Shown here in pieces: positions 1 to 5,744 of a stretch of DNA of 8,080 nt. This stretch comes from JAKACU01 sp021821185 (GTDB taxonomy: Bacteria; Bacillota; Bacilli; Alicyclobacillales; SLC66): contig DAHWJX010000132.1 of assembly GCA_027343965.1 (NCBI GenBank), positions 1 through 8,080 of the forward strand, given 5' to 3'. How positions within the stretch are numbered: the first letter of the stretch is position 1; the number at the start of each line of letters is the position of its first letter. A program made the translations under genes and the position numbers. The notes beneath the pieces were generated by a model. That model did not search any database and had not been told where the DNA came from. It saw nothing but the letters and a program-made list of their open reading frames with translations.

Positions 1-29
1 ACAATAGAAAGAAAAGGTTTATTCACCAT
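1..29 (-). CDS. Possible start of a leftward gene (partial)
   Basis: On the minus strand an AGGAG (complement of 34-38) lies 4 nt before an ATG (29-27) and 7 nt before a following GTG (26-24). The frame stays open to the left edge and begins MVNKPFLSI. The perfect dyad at 40-58 sits just upstream, as an operator would. The region is pyrimidine-rich on the + strand, whereas the clear genes here are purine-rich on their coding strand, which mildly favours minus-strand coding. Only nine codons are visible, so no product can be named. An in-frame minus ORF of 25 codons (107-30) ends in TAG directly before this ATG and could be a leader peptide or chance. Confidence 0.3.
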
Positions 30-39
30 CTATCTCCTG

Positions 40-58
40 CTTTCAAATATTTTGAAAG
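40..58. promoter_or_regulatory. Perfect 19-bp inverted repeat, possible operator
   Basis: CTTTCAAATATTTTGAAAG has two perfectly complementary 8-bp arms around TAT. It is AT-rich and lies just upstream of the possible leftward start at 29, so a dimeric repressor site is plausible. It could instead form a short RNA hairpin. On the minus strand TTGTAC and CAAAAT are 17 nt apart, a weak promoter match whose -10 overlaps the dyad. Confidence 0.4.
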
Positions 59-129
59 TAACTATCCCATCGTACAACATCGCATATCTAATGTCTACTA
101 TATTCATACTTCCTGCTCGATACTAGCTT

Positions 130-213
130 CCCTCTACACTACATACAGAGGGTAATACCACGAACCAGAAGCCATCGTAGATAGCATCACTCTGCTACCA
201 GTTCTACAACGAT
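130..213 (+). promoter_or_regulatory. Structured leader RNA, candidate attenuator
   Basis: CCCTCT (130-135) pairs perfectly with AGAGGG (147-152). ATCG and TAGA (174-181) pair with TCTA (203-206) and CGAT (210-213), and inside this TAGCA (182-186) pairs with TGCTA (193-197). CAGAGG (146-151) is also exactly complementary to CCTCTG (218-223), the 5' arm of the following terminator. The first hairpin and an antiterminator pairing would therefore exclude each other. The pairings are seen by eye; regulation of the 318 operon, and any ligand or protein, is inference. A stand-alone small RNA ending at 243 is the main alternative. Confidence 0.35.
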
Positions 214-215
214 CA

Positions 216-243
216 AGCCTCTGCTCATTGCAGCGGCTTTTTC
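216..243 (+). terminator. Rho-independent terminator
   Basis: AGCC and CTGC (216-224, one mismatch between them) pair with GCAG and GGCT (230-238) around a TCATT loop, and the final arm runs into a T tract (238-242). Only the + strand orientation has the T run. It either ends a transcript entering from the left or acts as the switchable terminator of the leader. Confidence 0.7.
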
Positions 244-301
244 TATTCCCAAAACCCTACTTTCTGCAGACACTCTCCTGTTCGATTATGCTAGTCCAAA
301 A

Positions 302-312
302 GGGAGATGATC
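302..312 (+). promoter_or_regulatory. Ribosome binding site deciding start at 318
   Basis: GGGAGATGATC closely matches GGAGGTGATC and precedes ATG 318 by 5 nt from the end of the extended match. It fixes that start over an in-frame TTG at 228, which lies inside the terminator loop. Confidence 0.7.
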
Positions 313-317
313 GTATC

Positions 318-740
318 ATGGGAGACGCAAAAGCGACTAACGGGCAATATAAGCAGTTAGTGGAACAGTTAGTGGATGTTGATAAGCTGAACAATAGCTG
401 CGATGGGACAGTAAACCGCATCGTTGATGGCGAGTTAACGATGGTTGATGGTGAGTTAAATATGAACGAAGAGACGGAAAATGTTTTATCAGGCGCACGC
501 GATGATATAAACAATTTATTTTCGCACAACGAAGTCGTTGATACCATGATCGATGCACTAAAGAATTACAACAAAGACGACGAAGAAATATCTGCGTTCC
601 TTGCATTGACAAAAAGCATTGCTATCAAAGAACATGGATCAATCGAAGCAACTATTTCCGCACTTGAAAAGCAAGCGACTATTAGCGCTAATCTGTATAG
701 ATACTTCAAAGCGTGTGAAGAAGCAGGGATATTCTCATGA
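318..740 (+). CDS. Small acidic protein of unknown function
   Basis: A 140-aa, acidic, mostly helical-looking protein beginning MGDAKATNGQ, with no signal peptide or membrane segment. I do not recognise a family. Residues about 13-20 and 36-49 come from short tandem DNA duplications (QLVEQLVD, and VDGELTM followed by VDGELNM). The C-terminal half looks like a helical bundle (ALKNYNKDDEEISAF, SIEATISALEKQA). It is the first gene of a tightly packed operon, and its TGA overlaps the ATG of the next gene by 4 bp, so the two are probably translationally coupled. Position next to enzymes and structural-type proteins suggests a phage accessory or chaperone-like protein, but that is only context. Confidence 0.75.
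   Translation: MGDAKATNGQYKQLVEQLVDVDKLNNSCDGTVNRIVDGELTMVDGELNMNEETENVLSGARDDINNLFSHNEVVDTMIDALKNYNKDDEEISAFLALTKSIAIKEHGSIEATISALEKQATISANLYRYFKACEEAGIFS
354..376 (+). repeat. 12-bp tandem duplication in coding sequence
   Basis: CAGTTAGTGGA occurs at 354-364 and again at 366-376, separated by one base (12-bp period). It encodes the QLVE/QLVD repeat. Confidence 0.75.
423..464 (+). repeat. 21-bp tandem duplication in coding sequence
   Basis: Two adjacent 21-bp units (423-443 and 444-464) match at 18 of 21 positions and encode VDGELTM then VDGELNM. The length is a multiple of three, so the frame is kept. Confidence 0.8.
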
Positions 741-1312
741 TCCCACGCATGGGCGATTTATTACTTTTTGAATCCGACTATCATAACGGCGCTTTATCCT
801 CAGCAGAGGATGCACTAGTCGCACTTGGTGAACGCATCGAGCATCCACGCGCTAAACAGATCTTCGTCCATATCGGAATCATGGTGGGAGATCATACATT
901 CGCGCAAGAGGACGGAACGGCGCGTAAGACAGATCTTAGCGAGATAAAGCCGACACAGCGCGTATATGTAAAGCGGCTTGGGTTAACAGAGGAGCAACGC
1001 TTTCGCATCCCCGCAGCAGCTGCAAAGTATTATGGTGAAAAGTACGACTGGGGACTGGACGTCTCGCTCGGCATTCGCTATCTAAGCAACGGCATCTTTC
1101 GCGGCATTGAGGATATGACACACAGTCTTATATGCTTGCCGCGATCTCACTTTTCCTATGCAAGCCACGACACGCTGATCTGCTCAACGTTTGTGCGTAA
1201 GGTGCTTGTGGAAGCTCATTATCCAGTTAAGAAGCGCTATCCATCGCCTGAGTATTTTGCATTGTTGCCAGGTCAAATGGAGCCTATGACTACTAAAGAG
1301 GTGTCGCCATGA
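737..1312 (+). CDS. Permuted NlpC/P60-like (papain-fold) enzyme
   Basis: A 191-aa protein with the motif order of circularly permuted papain-fold enzymes (YiiX/YaeF, LRAT and related NlpC/P60-like groups): GDLLLF at 6-11, the candidate catalytic His in HIGIMVG at 45-51, YDWGLD at 103-108, and the candidate nucleophile Cys149 in ICSTFV, followed by PSPEYF at 169-174. Such proteins cleave amide or ester bonds in peptidoglycan peptides, proteins or lipids; the substrate here cannot be told. No signal peptide or membrane segment is seen, so action inside the cell or from a virion is likelier than Sec export. Start ATG 737 overlaps the previous stop (ATGA), with AGGGAT upstream as a modest ribosome binding site; the stop overlaps the methyltransferase start in the same way. 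Confidence 0.7.
   Translation: MIPRMGDLLLFESDYHNGALSSAEDALVALGERIEHPRAKQIFVHIGIMVGDHTFAQEDGTARKTDLSEIKPTQRVYVKRLGLTEEQRFRIPAAAAKYYGEKYDWGLDVSLGIRYLSNGIFRGIEDMTHSLICLPRSHFSYASHDTLICSTFVRKVLVEAHYPVKKRYPSPEYFALLPGQMEPMTTKEVSP
1298..1303 (+). promoter_or_regulatory. Ribosome binding site of methyltransferase
   Basis: GAGGTG lies 5 nt before ATG 1309, inside the last codons of the upstream gene, which supports translation initiating at the ATGA overlap. Confidence 0.65.
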
Positions 1313-1818
1313 ATCAGAAGGAAGGCGAAATTCACGCGCTCTGTGATCTGATCTACAACGATCAATCGCAATTTCTACTTGAAATTGGAAATGAAAAAGG
1401 CGACACATTGAGTTTCATATCACAGTATGCTTCTCCAACCGCAACACTCATTGGTATTGATATCAATCCTGTTCCCATTCCTAAGCTTGCTACAGACATG
1501 CAAAAAGTATATTTGATCCAAGGTGATTCGCACCAATTAGAAACACTCCAGGCGGTTAAAGGAGTATTAAAGGGAAACTATTTAGATTTTTTATTCATCG
1601 ACGGAGATCACTTTGGAGCCTATCGAGACTATAAAATGTATGGTTCTTTAGTCCGTCCAGGAGGTATTATTGCCTTTCACGATATCGTTTCTGGCAATCT
1701 GAAAAACGTGGGTACAGTACCAAGTGATTGGGTCAGTGTAAAGCAAGGCAAAGATACACTCGAAATTGTAGATGATTGGAAACAAGGCGGCTGGGGGATT
1801 GGGGTCATCCGTGTATGA
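1309..1818 (+). CDS. Class I SAM-dependent methyltransferase
   Basis: A 169-aa compact Rossmann methyltransferase resembling the Methyltransf_24 / cephalosporin hydroxylase-like group. Visible motifs in order: EIGNEKGD at 25-32 (SAM-binding motif I), IDIN at 50-53 (acidic residue after strand 2), GDS at 72-74, FIDGDH at 96-101, RPGGIIAFHDI at 116-126, and a C-terminal GWGIGV. The IDGDH and HD acids and histidines match the metal-binding positions of small-molecule and sugar O-methyltransferases in this group. At 169 aa it is about the minimal domain, with no extra targeting region. Its neighbour downstream is glycosyltransferase-like and overlaps it by ATGA, so methylation of a transferred sugar or of a surface glycan is a reasonable inference; the substrate is not shown. 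Confidence 0.8.
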   Translation: MNQKEGEIHALCDLIYNDQSQFLLEIGNEKGDTLSFISQYASPTATLIGIDINPVPIPKLATDMQKVYLIQGDSHQLETLQAVKGVLKGNYLDFLFIDGDHFGAYRDYKMYGSLVRPGGIIAFHDIVSGNLKNVGTVPSDWVSVKQGKDTLEIVDDWKQGGWGIGVIRV

Positions 1819-2549
1819 TTCTCTTTCGCGGATACAGCCAAGATCCTAGACACGAACACAGGCAACGAGAGACGCGTGAACGGTTGGAGGAGTTGAAACC
1901 ACTCTTAGATCGTAGAGGATGGACAATCATAGATCGCCCGCTAGGCACAGCATTAGGCGAAGATGGTCTAAGCGATTATGAGCGTTCGATTGTAGAATTG
2001 TGGGGCGAGGAAGATTTAGTGATCCTCGAACATGATCTTGTACCTACATTAGATATGATGATCGCGCTTGAACCTGATACTCATCTAATCTGTGCTCAAG
2101 CTTATAATCTTTATCTTGACGGAGACAAACTATCGACCATCGATCTTGCTTATCACATGATGCAACAAATGGATGATGAAAACCGCAAAAAAGCAGAGGA
2201 TCACGGGATATGCGTGCAAGCCTATTACCTTTGGCACGCGGCGTATAAACCTGATATTCACGCGAAAAACCGCTACATCCCTGCCATTGCTCATCGCGTA
2301 GTAGAAGAGGAACCGAACAAGCATAGGTGGGCAATAGAGGGTGAAGAGTGGGCGGATTATTACGGGCTGGGCTTGACTCGCTTCTCGAAGGAGTTCATGA
2401 AAAATCATCCTCCAGATTGGGAATGTGGCGGTTGGCAAGACCTTGATACAAGGATCAGCAAATGGACGCATAGTCTAGGGATCAAGGCACATATTCACTA
2501 TCCGATCTGTAAGCACAATCATATTGGAAACGATCCGATTATCCGCTAG
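1815..2549 (+). CDS. GT-A-like glycosyltransferase family protein
   Basis: A 244-aa protein resembling phage and actinobacterial GT-A-type glycosyltransferases. The segment EEDLVILEHDLVP (65-77) looks like the acidic nucleotide-sugar/metal site at the end of a strand, with EHD in place of a classical DXD. A later YYGLGLTRFSKEF (182-194) and W-x-DLD (207-211) followed by IKAHIHYPICKHNH (223-236) match the acceptor-side and C-terminal His pattern I associate with that group. ATG 1815 is chosen over an in-frame ATG at 1776 because it gives a 4-bp ATGA overlap with the methyltransferase, like the two preceding junctions. It is the last gene before a strong terminator. The target may be the Ser/Thr-rich protein encoded next, or phage DNA or wall sugars; this is inference. 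Confidence 0.55.
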   Translation: MILFRGYSQDPRHEHRQRETRERLEELKPLLDRRGWTIIDRPLGTALGEDGLSDYERSIVELWGEEDLVILEHDLVPTLDMMIALEPDTHLICAQAYNLYLDGDKLSTIDLAYHMMQQMDDENRKKAEDHGICVQAYYLWHAAYKPDIHAKNRYIPAIAHRVVEEEPNKHRWAIEGEEWADYYGLGLTRFSKEFMKNHPPDWECGGWQDLDTRISKWTHSLGIKAHIHYPICKHNHIGNDPIIR

Positions 2550-2556
2550 TTTATGC

Positions 2557-2586
2557 AGTCTACCATTTATCGTGGTAGACTTTTTT
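2557..2586 (+). terminator. Rho-independent terminator
   Basis: AGTCTACCA (2557-2565) pairs perfectly with TGGTAGACT (2573-2581) around a 7-nt loop, and T2581-T2586 form the tail. It ends the four-gene operon. The next gene's ribosome binding site begins only 4 nt after the T run, leaving no room for a promoter between them. Confidence 0.9.
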
Positions 2587-2589
2587 CGT

Positions 2590-2598
2590 GAGGTGATC
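2590..2598 (+). promoter_or_regulatory. Ribosome binding site deciding GTG start at 2602
   Basis: GAGGTGATC, an almost complete anti-SD complement, precedes GTG 2602 by 3 nt (6 nt from the GGTG core). It excludes the longer in-frame ATG at 2524, which would lie inside the upstream gene and translate through the terminator. Confidence 0.85.
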
Positions 2599-2601
2599 AG
2601 A

Positions 2602-4032
2602 GTGGACAATTCGGAAAAAGTCCTAGTAGCAGTTAGCGTAGCCGCTATTGGTGGAGCGGGCGCATACCTATATTTTAAGCGAAAGAAAAGCAGTGTATCT
2701 TCTCCAAATACGAGCAGCGCTTATTCACTATCGGGATCTCCTAGTTCGTCAGGTTCTAGTTCTTATGTCGCGCCAACGTCGGCATCCACGTCGTCAACAA
2801 CCAGCAACGCTTCGGCGACAACGATAAATTGGACGCAAATAGGATATAATTACACAAATTGGACTTCCCCATCCATTTACCTACCTAGTGCTTACAATAA
2901 CTCAAGTGAAATGGTCCTTGGTCCTGGATCCGGGAACCAACCCAATGGAGTGTATTATCTTGTTTCTTATTTCACGTCCTCATCGGGCACAGCGAATCTA
3001 TCGTTTATGGCTGACGACGGAGCTGTTGTCTATCTGGACGGTAATAAAATAGCTGCTTCTTATGGTTGTTCTATTTGTTCCGGGGTACCAGTCACGGCAA
3101 ATTTTTCACTTACATCTGGCACTCATTTGCTTGCAGTTGAAGTCGCAAATAATGCCGGGGCTTTTGGAGGATCAGGGTATGTTACTTACGGCAGCGGAAC
3201 GCCAAATCCTACGGCACTTCGCTTATCTCTAACTCAAGGTTCGAATATACTTTTATCGACAGATGTAGTAGGAATTTGGAAAATGCTTGCCTACCCTTCG
3301 ACTTTGTTATCGCCTAATCCAATGAAGTATCTAGGTACAATTCCAAAACCATCAAATTCAGCCGCGACCACGAGCGCCGCAAGTTCAGGAAGTGTTGCAG
3401 CATCCACGTCGTCAACAACCAGCAATTCATACGACCAGCAAATAAGTAATCAAATAGCTACTAATCAGATCGCCAAAGATACTAGTTCGACTCAATTTAA
3501 AAACATGACAAATTCACAGCAAGCTGCATTCGAACGGCAAGTGCAATTAAGCACTAACGAAGCAGGACAAGCGCAATCCAGCTCTTCCGCCATAAGTGCG
3601 AATTTGCAGATCGCGGCACAAGATGCGCAACAAGTAGCGAACAATGGGCAATATGGCTCAATTGCCGACGGACAAACCGTACTGAGTAGCCAGAACGGGA
3701 AAGCCTATTACATCACCAATCACAACGGAGTGTACTACAAGTCTCTTGTCCCAAGTGCGATTAGTCCAGGATCTTCAACTGTAAATATCACCACTAGTTC
3801 TTATGACGCACCAACGTCAACGAATTCCGCAGCTACTTATACGACGCCAACGTCTTATCACACTAGTTCTTATGTCGCGCCAACGTCGGCATCCACGTCG
3901 TCAACAACCAGCAACGCTTCGGCGACTATTTCTGGTTCTAGCTTATATAGCGGTACAACTTCCGAATTTCAAAAGTATTTACAGTATCGAAATTCTGGTG
4001 GAACAGAGGGATTTTATAACTTTTCCCATTAA
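2602..4032 (+). CDS. Ser/Thr-rich membrane-anchored protein with PA14-like domain
   Basis: A 476-aa protein starting at GTG. Residues 7-25 form one Gly/Ala-rich membrane segment (IGGAGAYLYF) followed by KRKK. A Ser/Thr/Ala linker runs to about 73, then a beta-rich domain at about 75-233 with NWTSPSIYLP, MADDGAVVYLDGNKIA and GTHLLAVEVAN, a pattern like PA14 or similar carbohydrate-binding sandwiches; a Cys pair sits in YGCSICSG near 157. Further Ser/Thr linkers follow, with a Gln/Ala-rich helical region at about 276-370, a second small beta segment (GKAYYITNHNGVYYKSL) and a C-terminal linker. There is no cleavable signal peptide. KRKK after a very short N-tail predicts the main body on the cytoplasmic side, odd for a display protein. 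Likely a receptor-binding, spike or scaffold protein; family not firmly recognised. A 64-bp repeat lies within the gene. Confidence 0.7.
   Translation: MDNSEKVLVAVSVAAIGGAGAYLYFKRKKSSVSSPNTSSAYSLSGSPSSSGSSSYVAPTSASTSSTTSNASATTINWTQIGYNYTNWTSPSIYLPSAYNNSSEMVLGPGSGNQPNGVYYLVSYFTSSSGTANLSFMADDGAVVYLDGNKIAASYGCSICSGVPVTANFSLTSGTHLLAVEVANNAGAFGGSGYVTYGSGTPNPTALRLSLTQGSNILLSTDVVGIWKMLAYPSTLLSPNPMKYLGTIPKPSNSAATTSAASSGSVAASTSSTTSNSYDQQISNQIATNQIAKDTSSTQFKNMTNSQQAAFERQVQLSTNEAGQAQSSSSAISANLQIAAQDAQQVANNGQYGSIADGQTVLSSQNGKAYYITNHNGVYYKSLVPSAISPGSSTVNITTSSYDAPTSTNSAATYTTPTSYHTSSYVAPTSASTSSTTSNASATISGSSLYSGTTSEFQKYLQYRNSGGTEGFYNFSH
2756..2819 (+). repeat. 64-bp perfect direct repeat, copy 1
   Basis: Identical over 64 bp to 3863-3926 in the same gene and the same reading frame. 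It encodes a Ser/Thr linker containing SYVAPTSASTSSTTSNAS and sits just before the PA14-like domain. Confidence 0.95.
3400..3425 (+). repeat. 26-bp partial third copy of the linker repeat
   Basis: Identical over 26 bp to 2782-2807 and to the matching part of the copy at 3863-3926. It encodes ASTSSTTSN in the same frame and lies after the PA14-like domain. Confidence 0.9.
3863..3926 (+). repeat. 64-bp perfect direct repeat, copy 2
   Basis: Second exact copy, offset from the first by 1107 bp (369 codons). A degenerate relative of its first 25 bases starts at 3794 (TSSYDAPTS against TSSYVAPTS), so the linker seems to have grown by local duplication. Confidence 0.95.
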
Positions 4033-4040
4033 GGGGTGAT
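4033..4040 (+). promoter_or_regulatory. Ribosome binding site deciding TTG start at 4045
   Basis: GGGGTGAT immediately follows the upstream TAA and precedes TTG 4045 by 4 nt, the same arrangement as GGGGTGAT before ATG 5745 and ATG 7873. An in-frame GTG at 4036 lies inside this site and an ATG at 4060 is too far away. Confidence 0.75.
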
Positions 4041-4044
4041 TTCG

Positions 4045-5340
4045 TTGACTTATCCAATCATGCAAGAACCTACGCAAGAACAGCTAGAAGCACTATCTGC
4101 ACAAGCGGATCAAATGCAACCTATCGAAGTCGGAGCTTTAGCTGATACGGCTATCTTATCTACTTGGCATCCTCCTGTTAGGAATCAGCTTAATGAAGGA
4201 GCATGCACAGGAGAAGCAACGGTTACACTCATGGGATGGCATATTCTGCGCTACAAGCTGTTGCCAACATTTTTAATGGGATCTCCTCAAGCGAACTATG
4301 CGTGGTCGCGGATACAACAAGACGACCTCACGTTAGATAATGGCAGCAGTATACCTGTAGCGCTTCAACAGACCGTCGATCACGGGATGGCTCCTGAGTG
4401 GACGGATATCTACGGAACGGCAACAGAATTCCTTGCGCCAAGCGCAGAAGCGGAGAAATTAGCCGCGTACATCAAAGCAACAGGAGTAACCACTTTGCCT
4501 GTCGGAGTAGGAAGAAATAACGCAGATCTCATCGCGAATGCAATTTCAACTGTAGGGACTCCTGTCAGTGTCGGCATCTTGATCAACGAGCAACTATACA
4601 ATCCGATAGATGGCATTGCACGATTCGCGGGCGTTAATCGTATGCCAGGAGCGCATAATATCGTTGCTATGGACTACCGTCCAGATCCAGCACTTCCAGG
4701 CAAGAGACTCTTCAACTGCCAAAACAGTTGGGGTACAGCTTACGGAAATAACGGTTTCGTGGAGTTAGACGAGGACTATATCAATGAGCTGTGCTTCCAG
4801 GCAGGATATGTCGAAATGGATACAACACCTATCGACTATCCTGTGCCGATTATCCCTTGGTGGGACGGTCAGATCCAGTCCGTTGAAGTGTCGAACACGG
4901 TCGTGATGAACGTCGGGACTGACTTGTTGATCCACGTAACACTCTCTAATCCACTTGATCTGCAACATTATAGCGTGGTTTATGGAGCGTGGGATGGGTC
5001 AAAATGGAACGATGTGATTTTATCGACTACGAACGGGATCGACTTTACAGGCCATTTCACAGTTGACAAAGCGGGGACATACTCCTATCAAGCGCGGGTA
5101 TATTACGGGCACAATCACATCCCGAACGGAACGGGCGTTTCTACCGCTTTTTTAGCTTTAGCACAAGCGCAGGGACCAGTCTGGAAAGGTGAATTGCCTA
5201 GCCCAGCGCCTGCGATTAATAAGCAAGTTGTCTACAGTGTGGTTACTGGCGAATTTCATTTCTTATCGTCCGCACAGGCAGTAGTAACATTTTGCGAGCA
5301 AAAGGGCTGGCATGCACAAATAAAGGAAATTCAAGTCTAG
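4045..5340 (+). CDS. C1 (papain) family cysteine peptidase with Ig-like C-terminal region
   Basis: A 431-aa protein starting at TTG. The catalytic layout of clan CA family C1 is complete: oxyanion Gln48 and nucleophile Cys54 in VRNQLNEGACTGEA, His204 in GAHNIVAMDY, and Asn227 in FNCQNSWGTAYGNNGFVEL. The N-terminal 40 residues are short and hydrophilic, without a signal peptide or clear inhibitory prodomain. After the peptidase domain, residues about 275-375 look like an Ig-like or bacterial surface beta domain (VVMNVGTDLLIHVTLSN, GTYSYQARVYY), followed by a small C-terminal segment (VVTGEFHFLSSAQAVVTF). Bacterial and phage C1 enzymes of this kind usually process or degrade proteins; here it may mature the adjacent surface proteins or cut host wall proteins on entry. 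It follows the Ser/Thr-rich gene after 12 nt and is ended by a strong terminator. Confidence 0.85.
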   Translation: MTYPIMQEPTQEQLEALSAQADQMQPIEVGALADTAILSTWHPPVRNQLNEGACTGEATVTLMGWHILRYKLLPTFLMGSPQANYAWSRIQQDDLTLDNGSSIPVALQQTVDHGMAPEWTDIYGTATEFLAPSAEAEKLAAYIKATGVTTLPVGVGRNNADLIANAISTVGTPVSVGILINEQLYNPIDGIARFAGVNRMPGAHNIVAMDYRPDPALPGKRLFNCQNSWGTAYGNNGFVELDEDYINELCFQAGYVEMDTTPIDYPVPIIPWWDGQIQSVEVSNTVVMNVGTDLLIHVTLSNPLDLQHYSVVYGAWDGSKWNDVILSTTNGIDFTGHFTVDKAGTYSYQARVYYGHNHIPNGTGVSTAFLALAQAQGPVWKGELPSPAPAINKQVVYSVVTGEFHFLSSAQAVVTFCEQKGWHAQIKEIQV

Positions 5341-5368
5341 CAATCTCCTGTATTCAGCGAAAAATAGC

Positions 5369-5408
5369 GGTCTGTGCTAGAGTTTTCTTAACTAGTACAG
5401 ACCTTTTT
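5369..5408 (+). terminator. Rho-independent terminator
   Basis: A 12-bp stem (5369-5380 with 5392-5403, one G-U pair) with an 11-nt loop is followed by five T (5404-5408). The ribosome binding site of the next gene starts 6 nt later, so there is again no space for a promoter between hairpin and gene. Confidence 0.9.
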
Positions 5409-5414
5409 GTGTTC

Positions 5415-5425
5415 GGGGGTAGATC
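5415..5425 (+). promoter_or_regulatory. Ribosome binding site deciding start at 5428
   Basis: GGGGGTAGATC precedes ATG 5428 by 2 nt (8 nt from the G run). An in-frame TTG at 5407 overlaps the terminator tail and is rejected. Confidence 0.7.
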
Positions 5426-5427
5426 AA

Positions 5428-5739
5428 ATGGCGGAGGACTCGCTGAGTGATGTGTATAAAAAGTTCGATCGTTTGACTGAGGAATTAACAGCCACGCGAA
5501 TCGAACTAGCTAAAACGCAGACGATGATACGAGATTACAATGGACTGCGCGAAAAGCAACAAGGCCACGACGATCGAATCACAGCTCTTGAAGGAACTAG
5601 CGAAGGATTAAAAAAGACATTATCTGCTCAGGTTGAACATCGATTTGGCTTTTGGACAGTATTATCAAATTTTGGATCGTGGGCGGCAGCTGCAATCGCA
5701 ATTGTCGTTGCATCTTGGCATAAGCATGTCGGGGGGTGA
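5428..5739 (+). CDS. XhlA/holin-like coiled-coil membrane protein
   Basis: A 103-aa protein. Residues about 5-68 are charged and heptad-like (DVYKKFDRLTEELTATRIEL, DDRITALEG), giving a coiled coil. Residues about 75-97 (FWTVLSNFGSWAAAAIAIVV) form one membrane segment, ending in WHKHVGG. Coiled coil followed by a single C-terminal membrane helix at this size is the architecture of the XhlA (hemolysin/holin-associated) family of Bacillus phages, which works with a lysin in host lysis; small phage structural proteins can look alike. It lies between a terminator and two cell-envelope proteins, one a GH73-type lysin, which supports a lysis or envelope role. The last codons and TGA form part of the next gene's ribosome binding site. 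Confidence 0.65.
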   Translation: MAEDSLSDVYKKFDRLTEELTATRIELAKTQTMIRDYNGLREKQQGHDDRITALEGTSEGLKKTLSAQVEHRFGFWTVLSNFGSWAAAAIAIVVASWHKHVGG

Positions 5740-5740
5740 T
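5731..5740 (+). promoter_or_regulatory. Ribosome binding site overlapping a stop codon
   Basis: GGGGGGTGAT contains the TGA stop of the upstream gene and lies 4 nt before ATG 5745. It decides that start over the overlapping GTG at 5736. Confidence 0.8.
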
Positions 5741-5744
5741 TTTA

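Larger units (their letters stand above)
30..317. other. Non-coding leader region with hairpins
   Basis: I see no convincing + strand gene here. The stretch holds a perfect dyad (40-58), a hairpin (130-152), a compound hairpin (174-213) and a Rho-independent terminator (216-243), followed by about 75 nt to the first start codon. Promoter candidates are weak. TATATT at 99-104 resembles a -10 but lacks a good -35. TTGAAA at 52-57 resembles a -35 but has no well-spaced -10. TATGCT at 287-292 is another poor -10. Confidence 0.5.

Noticed and set aside
1..155. Open + strand frames from the left edge: frame 3 to TAA 153-155 (50 codons) and frame 1 to TAG 124-126
   Set aside because: They could be the end of a gene entering from the left, with the terminator at 216-243 after it. 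The translations are His/Tyr/Ser-heavy, the strand is pyrimidine-rich unlike the clear genes, two overlapping frames are open at once, and such lengths occur by chance. Not called, but not excluded.
174..213. tRNA or partial tRNA in the leader hairpins
   Set aside because: There is no acceptor/T-arm consensus (no GGTTC-like T loop) and the stems are bulged and irregular.
228..317. N-terminal extension of the 140-aa protein from TTG 228
   Set aside because: That TTG lies in the loop of the terminator and has no ribosome binding site, whereas ATG 318 has a strong one.
1776..1814. Longer start for the glycosyltransferase-like gene at ATG 1776
   Set aside because: It would overlap the methyltransferase by 43 bp; ATG 1815 gives the ATGA junction seen twice upstream.
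2130..2471. 113-codon minus-strand frame opposite the glycosyltransferase-like gene
   Set aside because: It lies wholly within a convincing + strand gene, has no recognisable motif, and its composition fits antisense shadowing. The other minus-strand frames inside + genes were dropped for the same reason.
2524..2601. Longer start for the Ser/Thr-rich protein at ATG 2524
   Set aside because: It overlaps the glycosyltransferase gene, passes through a strong terminator, and lacks the GAGGTGATC site that serves GTG 2602.
2756..3926. CRISPR array or mobile-element ends from the direct repeats
   Set aside because: There are only two full copies and one partial, widely spaced and in frame in a coding linker, with no spacers, terminal inverted repeats or transposase.
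3803..4039. 78-codon + strand frame (Arg/Gln-rich) inside the end of the Ser/Thr-rich gene
   Set aside because: It is a shifted reading of the repetitive Ser/Thr linker; low complexity and no ribosome binding site.
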